Shown one piece after another: positions 1 through 9,604 of a stretch of DNA of 64,000 nucleotides. The stretch's first letter is position 1, and each line of letters starts with the position of its first letter. The notes below the pieces were generated by a model. That model did not search any database, had not been told where the DNA came from, and saw only the letters and a program-made list of their open reading frames with translations. This DNA is from Silvimonas terrae (GTDB taxonomy: Bacteria > Pseudomonadota > Gammaproteobacteria > Burkholderiales > Chitinibacteraceae), in the NCBI RefSeq assembly GCF_014202765.1, contig NZ_JACHHN010000004.1:1-64000 (forward strand), given 5' to 3'. A program made the translations under genes and the position numbers.

Positions 1-363
1 TAAACTCTTTCGTTTTCGCCGTTTCGCTGTTGTGTCTGCAGCGGAGAAACCGAACTATACGGACCATCCCCGGACCCGTCAACACCTTCCTGCAATATTT
101 CCTGCTGTATCGCAACAAACCCCTGTTTCCAAAGCAATCTTTTGTGACAAAAAGGTTTCGCAGCCGGTTTGAGCCGCATTTCTTCCCACTTTTATCTGGT
201 TTTCTGCACCAACGCGGCTCCTTTGCACTGCTTTGGCCCGGTCTTGCACATTCCTGGCGCTATATATCTATATGAACCTGGGAAACCAGCCGGCTCCGGG
301 TCCAATGATCGGCTGGAACGGCGTTTGCTTTTATGGAGTCATCCAACGGGCAAGGAGTCAGTC
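1..363. other. Left-edge intergenic stretch
   Basis: No convincing gene is visible. The only open frames are short, lack a ribosome binding site and have no recognisable domain. The stretch ends in the upstream region of the LysR gene, with an AT-rich patch (ctatatatctatatg) near 260-275 that could belong to its promoter. Confidence 0.5.
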
Positions 364-1335
364 ATGGCCGGGCAATCTTCGTGGGAATCCATTGATGTGC
401 ATTTGCTGCGCGTGCTGCATGCGCTGTTGACCGAGTGCAGTGTGTCTAACGCAGCACGCCGGCTTAATCAGTCTCAGCCGGCGGTGAGTACTGCGTTGCG
501 GCGCTTGCGGGACATGCTGGGCGATCAGTTGCTGGTCCGCAGCCGCAATGGCATGACGCCGACCGAGCGCGGTATGGCTTTGCTGGAGCCGGTGAAGATC
601 GCTCTGCAGCAGATCGAGACGATTGCCATGCAACAGGTGAACTTCGAGCCTGGCTTGTCCCGTCGCATCTTTAATATTGCAACGCCGGATTATCTGAACG
701 CTGCATTGATTGGGCAGATCGTGGCCCGCTTGCGCAAGCTGGCGCCGCAGTCGCAGGTGGCGTTTCATTCACTGGGGCAGGATTACGATTATGTACGGGC
801 TCTGGAGAACGGTGATCTGGATGCGGTGATTGGTAACTGGCCACAACCGCCCGAGCATCTGCGCATGCTGCCTTTGTTTGAAGACGAGGTCGTTTGTCTA
901 ATGCGGGAGGGCCACCCACTGGCCGGCCGCAAACTCAGCATTGCTGAATATGTAGAAGCCGAGCATCTGGTGCCGAACCCCTATGCGGTGGGCCAGCGGG
1001 GGGTGATTGATTTACATCTGGCGCGTGAGCGGCTCAAGCGCAATGTAGTGGCCTACGTGCCCTACTTTAATCTGGTGCCTTATCTATTACTGCAGACCGA
1101 GATGATTTTCTCTGGCCCGCGCATGTTTGCCGAGTATTTCTGTGAGCACATGCCGTTGGCGATGTCGCAAGCGCCGATCGAATTTCCGCGCATGCAGTTC
1201 TATATGTTGTGGCATGACCGCAGCCACCACGGCGATGAGTGTCGCTGGTTCCGTGAGCAGGTGGTCACGGTGGCGCGCAGCTATGGCGTAACCATGCATG
1301 AAGCGCGGGCGCGGCAACTGGCGGCAGCGGCTTAG
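364..1335 (+). CDS. LysR-family transcriptional regulator
   Basis: This is a 323-residue regulator of standard LysR length. The N-terminal winged helix-turn-helix lies at about residues 11-70, with recognition-helix motif AARRLNQSQPAVSTALRRLR. A LysR substrate-binding domain fills the remainder. I chose the ATG at 364 because AAGGAG lies just upstream and the HTH follows at the usual distance; the frame stays open further upstream but has no family similarity there. Its 3' end overlaps the convergent uraD by 4 nt. Its position at the edge of a complete guanine-to-allantoin gene set suggests control of purine degradation, with a purine intermediate as inducer. That role is inferred from context, not from the protein sequence. 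Confidence 0.9.
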   Translation: MAGQSSWESIDVHLLRVLHALLTECSVSNAARRLNQSQPAVSTALRRLRDMLGDQLLVRSRNGMTPTERGMALLEPVKIALQQIETIAMQQVNFEPGLSRRIFNIATPDYLNAALIGQIVARLRKLAPQSQVAFHSLGQDYDYVRALENGDLDAVIGNWPQPPEHLRMLPLFEDEVVCLMREGHPLAGRKLSIAEYVEAEHLVPNPYAVGQRGVIDLHLARERLKRNVVAYVPYFNLVPYLLLQTEMIFSGPRMFAEYFCEHMPLAMSQAPIEFPRMQFYMLWHDRSHHGDECRWFREQVVTVARSYGVTMHEARARQLAAAA

Positions 1336-1856
1336 TCTGGCGGCATCAACTTACGGGTCAGCCGCAGCGCGGCAATGCGATCGATCTGCTCCAGCGCTTC
1401 GGCCTTTTCCGCCGGCAAGTCCTGCGTCATGCGTTGTTCCATACGGGCAATGATGGCGGCGCGGTCCAGCCCGTGTACCGCAATGACAAACGGAAAACCG
1501 AATTTGTGCTGCCAGGCGCTGTTGAGGCGCTGGATTTGCGCGAATTCTTGCGGCGAACATTGATCCAGCCCGGCACCATGCTGTTCCGAAGTGGAGTGCG
1601 CCGTGAGCTCACCGCGCACAGCCGCGCGACCGGCCAGTTCCGGGTGGGCACGGATCAGCGCCAGTTGTTGTGCAGGCGTGGCGCTGCGCATGGTGTGACT
1701 GAGCGCGGCCAGCAAGTCATCGATACTGGCAAAGGGACGGGCAGCCCATGCGCCTTGCGCCACCCACGGCGAGTGCTCATACAAGTCTCCCAGCGCAGCG
1801 ACAAAGTCTGGCTGTGACAGGCCGGACAAGCCGGCAAGCGTGTAGACGATGGGCAT
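1332..1856 (-). CDS. uraD: OHCU decarboxylase (2-oxo-4-hydroxy-4-carboxy-5-ureidoimidazoline decarboxylase)
   Basis: The enzyme carries out the last step from urate to S-allantoin, decarboxylating OHCU in the cytoplasm. The 174-residue length is typical. The family signature HPELAG at residues 71-76 contains the catalytic histidine, and the C-terminal LNSAWQHKFGFPFVIAV helix is a second conserved block. It is transcribed divergently from uraH-puuD, which supply its substrate, across about 210 nt, and converges on the LysR gene with a 4-nt overlap. Confidence 0.93.
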   Translation of the reverse strand: MPIVYTLAGLSGLSQPDFVAALGDLYEHSPWVAQGAWAARPFASIDDLLAALSHTMRSATPAQQLALIRAHPELAGRAAVRGELTAHSTSEQHGAGLDQCSPQEFAQIQRLNSAWQHKFGFPFVIAVHGLDRAAIIARMEQRMTQDLPAEKAEALEQIDRIAALRLTRKLMPPD

Positions 1857-1874
1857 CGGAGCTCCGGTTCAATA

Positions 1875-1886
1875 ACAAGGTCTTGT
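1875..1886. promoter_or_regulatory. Possible operator dyad between uraD and uraH
   Basis: ACAAG-GT-CTTGT is a 5-2-5 inverted repeat 19 nt upstream of the uraD start, in the gap shared by the two divergent urate-degradation transcripts. It is a candidate regulator site only; such a short dyad can occur by chance. Confidence 0.22.
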
Positions 1887-2032
1887 CTAAACTGTAAAAG
1901 ATGCCTGGCCGCATCAACAAGGCGAGCGCTTTTATAGAGTACTTGCGGCCCTGCATATGACCTTGTGGCTATCTGGCGGGTGGCATAGTCGTTATGCGCC
2001 GCCCTCTGTCTCGCACCTGGCAGCGCCGCTTC

Positions 2033-2038
2033 TATAAT
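2033..2038 (+). promoter_or_regulatory. Candidate -10 box for uraH-puuD
   Basis: A perfect TATAAT, followed by CG, lies 31 nt upstream of the uraH start. I see no good -35 hexamer at 16-18 nt spacing, so an activator may be needed. The same TATAATCG block precedes hemA, rnb and panD in this window. Confidence 0.45.
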
Positions 2039-2069
2039 CGAGATATCCCCCTCGCACCCTGGCAGGCCT

Positions 2070-2423
2070 ATGGGCAAGCTTTCTGTTCATGTTCTGGATA
2101 CCGCGCATGGCCGGCCTGCGGGTGGTATGCGTTTGCGTTTGTTGCGCATGACGCCCGGCGGTGCGCAAAGTGCCTTTGAAGGCCACACCAATGCGGATGG
2201 CCGGCTGGATCAGCCCTTGCTCAGTGGCGATCTTTTCACGGCTGGCGTGTATGAGCTGCAGTTTGACGTCGCCGCCTACTTCAGACAGCAGCATATTGTG
2301 CTGCCAGACCCGCCTTTTCTGGATGTGGTCATCCTGCGCTTTGGCATTGCCAATCCAGACGAGGGCTATCACGTGCCGTTGCTGGTCTCGCCGTGGAGTT
2401 ACTCCACTTACCGCGGGAGCTAG
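2070..2423 (+). CDS. uraH: 5-hydroxyisourate hydrolase
   Basis: This transthyretin-like enzyme hydrolyses 5-hydroxyisourate to OHCU. At 117 residues it has the normal size. It shows the N-terminal HVLD motif (His7), a conserved histidine in YHVPLL near residue 101 and the diagnostic C-terminal tetrapeptide YRGS, which contributes to the active site and separates these enzymes from transthyretin. A GGCAGG ribosome binding site precedes the ATG. It lies only 6 nt before puuD, so the enzyme that makes its substrate is co-transcribed. Confidence 0.95.
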   Translation: MGKLSVHVLDTAHGRPAGGMRLRLLRMTPGGAQSAFEGHTNADGRLDQPLLSGDLFTAGVYELQFDVAAYFRQQHIVLPDPPFLDVVILRFGIANPDEGYHVPLLVSPWSYSTYRGS

Positions 2424-2429
2424 GCACAG

Positions 2430-3617
2430 ATGGATTCCGGCTACCTGATTGAGTGCGCCTCACTGCTGCTGCGCTGGATGCACGTCATCTTTGCCATTGC
2501 CTGGGTTGGGTCTTCTTTTTATTTTATCTGGCTGGATAACAGTCTGAAGCCCCCGGTTGACGCGGCCTTGATCGAAAAAGGCGTGGGCGGCGAGTTGTGG
2601 GCCGTGCATGGTGGCGGTTTCTACAATCCGCAAAAGTATCTGTTGGCCCCGCCCACACTGCCCCATGAGCTGCACTGGTTCAAATGGGAGTCTTATTCGA
2701 CGTGGCTTTCCGGCTTTTTCTTGATGGGCGCGCTGTACTACTCCCAGGCTGGCGTTTATATGATCGATGCCGGCAGTGCGATCCAGCAACCGGGCGTGGC
2801 CGTCATGACTGGGATCGCCACGCTGGTCATTGGCTGGCTGGTGTATGACGGCTTATGCCGCTTGTTGTTCAACCACAGCCAGTTGCTGTTTGGGGCGATC
2901 TATTACGGATTTGTGGTGATGGTGGGGTTTGTGCTGTGCCATTTGCTCTCTGGCCGCGCGGCGTTTTTGCACGTCGGGGCCATGATTGCCACGACCATGA
3001 GCGCCAATGTGTTTTTCTGGATTATTCCCGGACAGAAGAAAATGGTGGCCGCCCTGCGCACCGGGCAAACGCCGGAGCCGATTCATGGCAAGCGTGGCAA
3101 ACAGCGCAGCGCGCACAACAATTATCTGGTGCTGCCGGTTATCTTTTGCATGCTGAGCAACCACTACCCGTTTATCTATAGCGGCCCACAAGCAGCGCTG
3201 ACCCTGGCGACACTGTTGCTGGCTGCTGCACTCACCCGCCATTTTTTCAACCTGCGCCACAAAGGTATATATAAGTGGCAATACCCGGCTGCCGGGCTGG
3301 CCTTGCTGGTGACCGTCCTGGTTACCCATGCCCCGCAAGCCCAGCCGGTGGTGAGCGCGCCGCGTTTGACTACCCTGGCCGATATCCGCCCGATCATTGA
3401 TACACGCTGCCTTGCGTGTCATTCAGAAAAACCAACCAAAATGCCGACCGCTCCCAACGGCATCAAGTTTGATCAGGACGACGCCGTGCGCCTCAACGCA
3501 CCAAAAATTTATCAGCAGGTCGTACAACTCAAGGCCATGCCCTTGGGCAATCTGACCGGCATGACCGAGGCCGAGCGCGGTCAGATCAGCCAGTGGTTCA
3601 AGGATGGCGCCAAATAA
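2430..3617 (+). CDS. puuD: Membrane urate hydroxylase PuuD with C-terminal cytochrome c domain
   Basis: PuuD-type urate oxidases oxidise urate to 5-hydroxyisourate at the inner membrane and pass electrons to the respiratory chain rather than directly to oxygen. The 395-residue protein has about eight hydrophobic segments over residues 10-310. A cytochrome c module follows, with haem motif CLACH at 327-331 and a likely axial methionine in LKAMPLGN (Met370). Full length and both domains suggest a working enzyme. It is downstream of uraH in the same operon. There is no classical cofactor-free uricase in the window, so this is the local urate-oxidising step. Confidence 0.93.
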   Translation: MDSGYLIECASLLLRWMHVIFAIAWVGSSFYFIWLDNSLKPPVDAALIEKGVGGELWAVHGGGFYNPQKYLLAPPTLPHELHWFKWESYSTWLSGFFLMGALYYSQAGVYMIDAGSAIQQPGVAVMTGIATLVIGWLVYDGLCRLLFNHSQLLFGAIYYGFVVMVGFVLCHLLSGRAAFLHVGAMIATTMSANVFFWIIPGQKKMVAALRTGQTPEPIHGKRGKQRSAHNNYLVLPVIFCMLSNHYPFIYSGPQAALTLATLLLAAALTRHFFNLRHKGIYKWQYPAAGLALLVTVLVTHAPQAQPVVSAPRLTTLADIRPIIDTRCLACHSEKPTKMPTAPNGIKFDQDDAVRLNAPKIYQQVVQLKAMPLGNLTGMTEAERGQISQWFKDGAK

Positions 3618-3636
3618 ACGCAGCGCTCGGCGGAGC

Positions 3637-4029
3637 TCAGAACAGGGCGATCAGCACCATTAAAAGCCCGATCATCGACACCACCCACACCAGCGAGCGC
3701 ACCCAGCGCACACCAAACGCATACAGTGGCAGATAGGCCACACGGGCCCAGAAATACAAAGCACACCCCAGCGCGGTCTGGGTGGACTCCCGCGCCAGCA
3801 CATGGGCCAGCAAGACTGCCGCCGCAAAGAAAGGCCAGGTTTCCATATAATTGCGCTGCGCCCGCGCCAGCCGGCCAGCCAGCCCCTGTTGGGGCTGTCC
3901 TTCATCGCGCGGGCCGGCCGTCCAGGCGGGCCCTTTGGTTTGCGAAATCACCAGCGCGTAGGCCATGACATACACCAGCCCCAGCACAATGCTCCAGACC
4001 AGCCAGTGCAACTCCAGATTCATTTGCAT
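3637..4029 (-). CDS. MAPEG-family small membrane protein
   Basis: A 130-residue protein with about four membrane-spanning helices and the MAPEG-family block RAQRNYMETWPFFAAAVLLA, where the Arg-Asn-Glu arrangement resembles the glutathione-binding helix of this family. Bacterial MAPEG proteins are mostly uncharacterised, and some are glutathione transferases or peroxidases. It converges on puuD with a 19-nt gap and diverges from a GFA-family gene, another glutathione-linked fold. That pairing may be functional or accidental. Confidence 0.8.
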   Translation of the reverse strand: MQMNLELHWLVWSIVLGLVYVMAYALVISQTKGPAWTAGPRDEGQPQQGLAGRLARAQRNYMETWPFFAAAVLLAHVLARESTQTALGCALYFWARVAYLPLYAFGVRWVRSLVWVVSMIGLLMVLIALF

Positions 4030-4182
4030 TCCTTTTGTTGGATCTTTTGTAGATAAACAGCCGTCAGATCAATCTGCCAGACCGATGGGCACTGCGCCTG
4101 ACCATGGCGCGGCAACCCAGGCGCCATACTGTAGCCAGGTGGCCCTGGCCACCTCCGGTAAAGGATAGAAAAGGACATCGTC

Positions 4183-4683
4183 ATGTTGCTAGAAGGTTCC
4201 TGCCAATGCGGCGCAGTGAGTTTCAGCGTCGAGTGCCCTCACCCGCTGCCCTATCAGCGCTGTTATTGCAGTATTTGCCGCAAAACCCAGGGCGGTGGCG
4301 GCTATGCCATTAACCTGGGAGCGCTGGCCGATACGCTCAAGGTCAGCGGGCGCGAACATATCCGCATGTACCACGCGAAAGTCCGCAATCCCGAAGACGC
4401 CCGCGCGCACATCAGTAGCGCAGAACGGCATTTTTGCGGCGAGTGCGGCACGGCGCTCTGGGTTTACGATGCCGAATGGCCTGATTTGATCCACCCGTTT
4501 GCTTCCGCCATGGATACACCGTTGCCGCAAACACCGGAAACCGTGCATATGATGCTGGAATTCAAGCCGGACTGGGTGGTGGTGGATTTTCAGCCGCAAG
4601 ATCAGCGCTATATGCGCTATTCCCGCGAATCCATTGCCGAATTTCATGAGCGCGTGGGTGGCGTGTCACCCCCTGCAGACTAG
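4183..4683 (+). CDS. GFA-family zinc protein (glutathione-dependent formaldehyde-activating-like)
   Basis: A 166-residue protein of the GFA/CENP-V fold. Zinc-ligand cysteines sit in CQCG (residues 7-9), CYCSIC (27-32) and CGECG in the second half, the usual layout of the family. The true formaldehyde-glutathione activity has been questioned, so the substrate stays open. AAAAGGAC upstream is a good ribosome binding site. It is convergent with guaD and divergent from the MAPEG gene, and has no visible tie to purine breakdown. Confidence 0.85.
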   Translation: MLLEGSCQCGAVSFSVECPHPLPYQRCYCSICRKTQGGGGYAINLGALADTLKVSGREHIRMYHAKVRNPEDARAHISSAERHFCGECGTALWVYDAEWPDLIHPFASAMDTPLPQTPETVHMMLEFKPDWVVVDFQPQDQRYMRYSRESIAEFHERVGGVSPPAD

Positions 4684-4705
4684 CGCTCACATCCTGCGGG
4701 GCCGT

Positions 4706-6025
4706 TTACAGGACCCGCTGCCCCATGATGTAGGTCGCGGCAACACAGCGTTCATCTCCCAGGGTGGTCAGTGCAAACAGACGCTCGGCCAGCGTCCGTG
4801 TGCGTGCCATGCGAAACCCCAGTTCTGGCGTGGCGTCCAGCTTGAGGACGATGAAGTCCCCTTCCCGCCCTGGCGCAAAATTGCCGATGAACTCATCCAG
4901 ATAAAGCGCCCGCGCGCCGCCCAGCGTGGCCAGATACCAGCCGCGCAAAGGGGACAACGGCTGATGCCGTGCTTGCGAGACTTTGTAGGCCTCCGCCAGG
5001 GTGCGGATCATGTTCAGCGACGTGCCACCGCCGACATCGGTCGCCAGGCCAACCCGCACTCCTGCCGCCGTCGTGCCGTGGTAATCGAACAAACCGCTGC
5101 CCAGAAACAGATTGGAAGTGGGGCAAAAAGCGGCAGCGGTCCCGCTGGCAGCCATGGCAGCTTGCTCCCGCGCGGTCAGGTGGATGCAATGGCCATAAAT
5201 GGTCCGCGGGCCGGTCAAGCCAAAGTGTTCGTATACGCCCAGATAATCTTGCTGTTGCGGGAACAGTTCCGCCACCCAGGCGACTTCTTTGTCGTTCTCT
5301 GCCAGGTGTGATTGCACATGCAGGTCTGGTCTTGAACGATACAACTCACCCGCAATGGTCAATTGTTCTGGCGTGGATGTCGGCGCGAAGCGCGGCGTGA
5401 TCGTGTAACGCAAGCGCCCTTTGCCGTGCCAGCGGCTGATCAGGTCTGCGCTTTGCTGGCCGGACTGTTCGGCAGTGTCCCGAACTTCTGGCGGGCAGTA
5501 TCTGTCCATCATGGCTTTGCCGCAGAGCATGCGCAGGCCACGGCGATCGGCTTCTGCCATGAAGGCATCGACCGATTGGGGGTGCACGCTGCCGAACACC
5601 GACGCGGTGGTGGTGCCATGCGCCAGCAGGCGATCGATCACAAACTTTGCGGTGACCCGTGCCACGTCCGGATCGGCAAAAGCAGCTTCTGCGGGAAAGG
5701 TATAGTCGTTGAGCCAGTCCAGCAGGCGGCAACCAAACGAGCCAATCATGCCGGCCTGGACGTAATGCATATGCGTGTCGATAAGGCCCGGCAGGATCAG
5801 GTAACCGCTGTGGTCGGCCCACTGGGCGACGTCCCGCACACTGGCCGGAATATCACCCAGTTGTTGCCAACTGCCGGTGGCTTGCACCCTGCCATCGGCC
5901 AGCCACAGATATCCATCTTCCAGGTACTGGAAGGATTCGGCATCCGCATATTGGGCAGGGTCTTGCAGAAAATGCAGGATGCTGCCGCGGATGATGAAGT
6001 GGGATGGGGCGTCAGAGGATTTCAT
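4706..6025 (-). CDS. guaD: Guanine deaminase
   Basis: This amidohydrolase converts guanine to xanthine. The 439-residue protein has the metal-binding DTHMHY motif (His85, His87), HLAEND (His240, Glu243), YGHC (His279) and TDVGGG (Asp330), in the order and spacing of the guanine deaminase family. It is the last gene of the minus-strand operon that starts with xdhA, 57 nt after the second permease gene. Its product is the substrate of the XdhAB encoded at the front of the operon. The ribosome binding site is weak, so translation may depend on the upstream transcript. Confidence 0.95.
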   Translation of the reverse strand: MKSSDAPSHFIIRGSILHFLQDPAQYADAESFQYLEDGYLWLADGRVQATGSWQQLGDIPASVRDVAQWADHSGYLILPGLIDTHMHYVQAGMIGSFGCRLLDWLNDYTFPAEAAFADPDVARVTAKFVIDRLLAHGTTTASVFGSVHPQSVDAFMAEADRRGLRMLCGKAMMDRYCPPEVRDTAEQSGQQSADLISRWHGKGRLRYTITPRFAPTSTPEQLTIAGELYRSRPDLHVQSHLAENDKEVAWVAELFPQQQDYLGVYEHFGLTGPRTIYGHCIHLTAREQAAMAASGTAAAFCPTSNLFLGSGLFDYHGTTAAGVRVGLATDVGGGTSLNMIRTLAEAYKVSQARHQPLSPLRGWYLATLGGARALYLDEFIGNFAPGREGDFIVLKLDATPELGFRMARTRTLAERLFALTTLGDERCVAATYIMGQRVL

Positions 6026-6082
6026 GTGGGTATTTTAGATGGGAATGATGGCAGGTGGTTTGCACCTTTGCGCAGGGCCGGT

Positions 6083-7009
6083 TTAATCCGGCAAAAACCC
6101 TTTCCCCAATGATGCCGGCAAATTCAGTTGCAACAAGCGCTTGTCCCGCGAAATCACTACCAGCACCACCACGGTCGCCAGGTAAGGCAAGGCCGCCAAC
6201 AACTGCACCGGCACTGTCCATCCCAGCGTCTGGGCGTGAAATTGCAAAATGGTGACGCCGCCAAACAGAAATGCACCAATCAACAAGCGACCTGGTTTCC
6301 AGCTGGCAAACACCACCAGCGCAATGGCAATCCAGCCGCGGCCCGCGGTCATGTTCTGCGCCCACAAAGGGGTGTAAACCGTCGAGAGATACGCACCACC
6401 CAGCCCGGCCATGGCCCCGCCGAACATCACCGCGCCATAACGGATCAACAGCACCGGATAACCAATGGCATGGGCACTCTCGGGTGATTCCCCCACGGCG
6501 CGCAAAATCAGGCCGGTGCGGGTACGGGCCAGCACCCACCACACTGCGCCAAACAGCAGCAAGGCGGCATAGACCACCGGGGCTTGCCGGAACAAGACAG
6601 GGCCAGCACCGGGCAGGGCAGAAAGCCATGGCACCGCCCAAGGCTGCATGCCCGGCAGGCTGTCACTGACATAGCCCTGCCCCACAAATGCGGAAAAACC
6701 CACACCAAAAATCGTCAGCGCCAGACCACAGGCAGGCTGGTTGGCCGCCAGCGACAATGCCGGCACCGCAAACAACAAAGACGCCAGGGCGCCTGCCACC
6801 GCGCCCGCGCCCAGGCCGGCCCACGCCCCCAGGCCGCTATCAACCGCGCAGGCAAAGCCGGCAATGGCCCCGATCAGCATCATGCCTTCCACGCCCAGGT
6901 TCAGTACGCCGGTGCGCTCAGCCACCAGCTCACCCAGACCGGCCAGCATGAGCGGGGTGGCCGCGCCGATGGCTGCCGCAAAGACCGGGATCAACTGCGC
7001 AACAGTCAT
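6083..7009 (-). CDS. ABC transporter permease, BMP/nucleoside-purine type (second permease)
   Basis: A 308-residue inner-membrane permease of the branched-chain/ribose superfamily, in the subgroup that works with Bmp-type binding proteins (NupC/YufQ-like). About eight to ten hydrophobic helices and the conserved segment GVLNLGVEGMMLIGA near residues 34-48 place it there. The start codon overlaps the stop of the first permease gene as ATGA, indicating translational coupling. With the ATPase and first permease it should form an importer for purine bases or nucleosides, which fits its place between xdhC and guaD. Confidence 0.88.
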   Translation of the reverse strand: MTVAQLIPVFAAAIGAATPLMLAGLGELVAERTGVLNLGVEGMMLIGAIAGFACAVDSGLGAWAGLGAGAVAGALASLLFAVPALSLAANQPACGLALTIFGVGFSAFVGQGYVSDSLPGMQPWAVPWLSALPGAGPVLFRQAPVVYAALLLFGAVWWVLARTRTGLILRAVGESPESAHAIGYPVLLIRYGAVMFGGAMAGLGGAYLSTVYTPLWAQNMTAGRGWIAIALVVFASWKPGRLLIGAFLFGGVTILQFHAQTLGWTVPVQLLAALPYLATVVVLVVISRDKRLLQLNLPASLGKGFLPD

Positions 7010-8079
7010 GCGAACCTCGTGGCCGGTTTCCGGCGGCGAAAACGGTTATTGATAAAGGCATCGGCGGCCAGCAGAAAAAACAGCAACATGCCCTGAAACA
7101 GGCCGGTCATGGCGGCGGGTAATTGCAAAGATACCTGCGCCGCCTCGCCGCCCAGATAGATCAGCGCCATCAACAAGCCTGACAACACCATACCCAGCGG
7201 GTGCAAGCGCCCCAGCCAGGCCACGATGATGGCGGAGAACCCGTAGCCCGGAGAGATATTCAGATTCAGTTGCCCGACCGGCCCGGCTACCTCGCCCACG
7301 CCTGCCAGCCCGGCGGTCAGCCCGGACAGACACAGGCCCAGCCAGATCGCCTTTTTTTGCGAGAACCCGGCGTAGCGTGCGGCGGCCGGCGCCTGGCCAG
7401 CCACCTCTATCTGGTAGGCGAGGAAGCTTTTGCTGATCAGCAACTGAAACAGCGCCACCACGGCCAGCGTGATAAAGAGGGAGGCGTTGACCCGGCTCCC
7501 GGCCAGCAGCACCGGAAAACTTGCCGCATCCCCAAACATGATCGATTGCGGGAAATTCTGGCCGGCCGGATCACGCCATGGGCCGTTGACCAGCCACGCC
7601 AGCAGGAGCGACGCAATATAGGTCAGCATCAGCGTGGTCAGCGTTTCTTCGGCATTGAATTGCGTCTTGAGCCAAGCCGCCAGCGCGCCCCATAACGCGC
7701 CGCCAATGGCGCCCGCCAGCACCATGACCGGCAAGATCCAGGCGGCTGAACTGCCATCGGTCATGATCGCCACGCCACCGCCAAAGATGGCCCCAACGAT
7801 CAACTGGCCTTCTGCGCCAATGTTGTACACCCGCGCCCGGAAACCCACCGCCAGCCCCTGCGCAATCAGGATCTGCGGCGACGCTTTGACCAGCAATTCA
7901 CTCCAGCCGTAACCCGTGGTCAGCGGCTGGATAAAGAACATATAGAGCGCATGAAACGGATTTTTATGGAGCGCCGTAAACAGCAAGGCCCCGCTGATCA
8001 AGGTCAGGCCGATGGCATACACAGGCGCCAGCCAGCGCATCTTGCGCGAAGGCTGGGGGCGCGGCTCAAGCAAATGCAT
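7006..8079 (-). CDS. ABC transporter permease, BMP/nucleoside-purine type (first permease)
   Basis: A 357-residue NupB/YufP-like permease with a cytoplasmic lead (about residues 1-17) and multiple membrane helices. It has the family motifs GFRARVYNIGAEGQLIVGA and FNAEETLTTLMLTYIA. I chose the ATG at 8079 because AGAGGA precedes it at normal spacing and the similarity begins there; an upstream in-frame codon would extend it into the ATPase frame. It overlaps the ATPase gene by 14 nt and the next permease by 4 nt. Confidence 0.87.
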   Translation of the reverse strand: MHLLEPRPQPSRKMRWLAPVYAIGLTLISGALLFTALHKNPFHALYMFFIQPLTTGYGWSELLVKASPQILIAQGLAVGFRARVYNIGAEGQLIVGAIFGGGVAIMTDGSSAAWILPVMVLAGAIGGALWGALAAWLKTQFNAEETLTTLMLTYIASLLLAWLVNGPWRDPAGQNFPQSIMFGDAASFPVLLAGSRVNASLFITLAVVALFQLLISKSFLAYQIEVAGQAPAAARYAGFSQKKAIWLGLCLSGLTAGLAGVGEVAGPVGQLNLNISPGYGFSAIIVAWLGRLHPLGMVLSGLLMALIYLGGEAAQVSLQLPAAMTGLFQGMLLFFLLAADAFINNRFRRRKPATRFA

Positions 8080-9604
8080 GGGCGCTATCCTCTGCTGCGG
8101 GTTGGGGCGATGCGCCAAGCCCGGACATCTGCAGGCCAATGGTTTGCGCGCTGGTCTGCGTCTTGATCAAGGCCGGCGATAGCCGCCCCTGTGCCAGCAC
8201 GGCAATGCGGTCACAGATTTCAAACAGTTCATCGAGTTCTTCCGACACCACCAGGACCGCCACGCCCTGGCGGGACAGATCAATCAAGGTTTGGCGCAAG
8301 AACGCCGCTGCGCCCACATCCACGCCCCAGGTGGGTTGCGCCACCATCATCACGCGCGGGTTTTGCATGATCTCCCGTCCAACGATGAATTTCTGCAGAT
8401 TGCCACCCGAGAGCGAGCGCGCTGCCGCTTGCGGACCAGGGCAGCGCACGTCAAAACGTTCAATGCAACGCAGGGCAAAGTCGCGCGCTTTGGCAAAGTT
8501 GAGCAAACCATGGCGTTTGAAGGATTGCCGGTGCGCGGTCAGCACGGCGTTTTGCGTCAGCGACATGGCCGGCACGGCACCCCGGCCCAGCCGTTCTTCC
8601 GGCACAAAACACACACCGGCATCCCGCCGCTGGCCTGCCTGCCAGTGGCCAATGGGCTGGTTTTCCAGCTTGATCATAGGGGCTGCCACCGGGTTTTCTC
8701 CGGAGAGCGCGGCCAACAGTTCTGCCTGACCATTCCCGGAAATACCGGCAATGCCAACGATTTCTCCGGCATGCACCTGCAGGTCGATCTGCGCCAGCGC
8801 CGTACCAAACGGGTCATCCGTGCTGGCACTCAACTGTTCCAGCGCCAGCACCACACGTTGCTCCCCGGTATAAGGCGGCATCACGCATACGGGCAACTCG
8901 CGGCCGATCATCATGCGCGCCAGGCTGGACGGTGTTTCCTCACGCGGTGTGGCGATGCCCGTCACCTTGCCGCCGCGCATCACCGTCGCGGCATCGCACA
9001 GGGTCTGGATTTCATGCAGCTTGTGGCTGATGTAGAGGATCGATACCCCCTCTGCCGCCAGCCGTTTCAGGGTCTCAAACAGTTTCAGTACGGCCTGCGG
9101 GGTGAGCACGGAGGTAGGCTCATCCAGAATCAGCAATTGCGGGTTCTGTAACAGGCAGCGCACGATCTCTACCCGCTGGCGCTCCCCCACCGACAAACCA
9201 TGCACTCGCCGCTGCGGATCAATCGGCAGGCCATAGCGTTCCGAGACTTCCCGCACGCGGGCCGAGAGTGTAGCCAGATCAAATTTCTCTTCCAGCACCA
9301 GCGCAATGTTCTCTGCCACCGTCAGTGTTTCAAACAGCGAGAAATGCTGGAACACCATGCCGATACCCAGCCGGCGCGCGGCATGCGGGCTGTCGATATG
9401 CACCTGCTTGCCGTTCCATAACATCTGGCCTTCATCGGGCTGTACGGCGCCGTAGATGATCTTCATCAAAGTGCTTTTACCTGCACCGTTTTCGCCGAGC
9501 ACGGCGTGGATTTCTCCGGGTGCCACCGTCAGGTCCACGCCATCATTGGCAATGACGCCGGGGTAACGCTTGGTGATGCCGGACAACTGCAAACGTTCGG
9601 CCAT
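8066..9604 (-). CDS. ABC transporter ATP-binding protein with two ATPase domains, nucleoside/purine importer
   Basis: A 512-residue tandem ATPase like NupA/YufO. The first domain has Walker A GENGAGKS (37-44), signature LSVGERQR and Walker B LLILDEPTS. The second has the degenerate P-loop region GISGNGQ and signature LSGGNLQKF, the asymmetry typical of sugar/nucleoside importers. I chose the ATG at 9604, whose A is shared with the xdhC stop (TGATG); a TTG one codon earlier is possible. It energises the two downstream permeases. Confidence 0.9.
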   Translation of the reverse strand: MAERLQLSGITKRYPGVIANDGVDLTVAPGEIHAVLGENGAGKSTLMKIIYGAVQPDEGQMLWNGKQVHIDSPHAARRLGIGMVFQHFSLFETLTVAENIALVLEEKFDLATLSARVREVSERYGLPIDPQRRVHGLSVGERQRVEIVRCLLQNPQLLILDEPTSVLTPQAVLKLFETLKRLAAEGVSILYISHKLHEIQTLCDAATVMRGGKVTGIATPREETPSSLARMMIGRELPVCVMPPYTGEQRVVLALEQLSASTDDPFGTALAQIDLQVHAGEIVGIAGISGNGQAELLAALSGENPVAAPMIKLENQPIGHWQAGQRRDAGVCFVPEERLGRGAVPAMSLTQNAVLTAHRQSFKRHGLLNFAKARDFALRCIERFDVRCPGPQAAARSLSGGNLQKFIVGREIMQNPRVMMVAQPTWGVDVGAAAFLRQTLIDLSRQGVAVLVVSEELDELFEICDRIAVLAQGRLSPALIKTQTSAQTIGLQMSGLGASPQPAAEDSAHAFA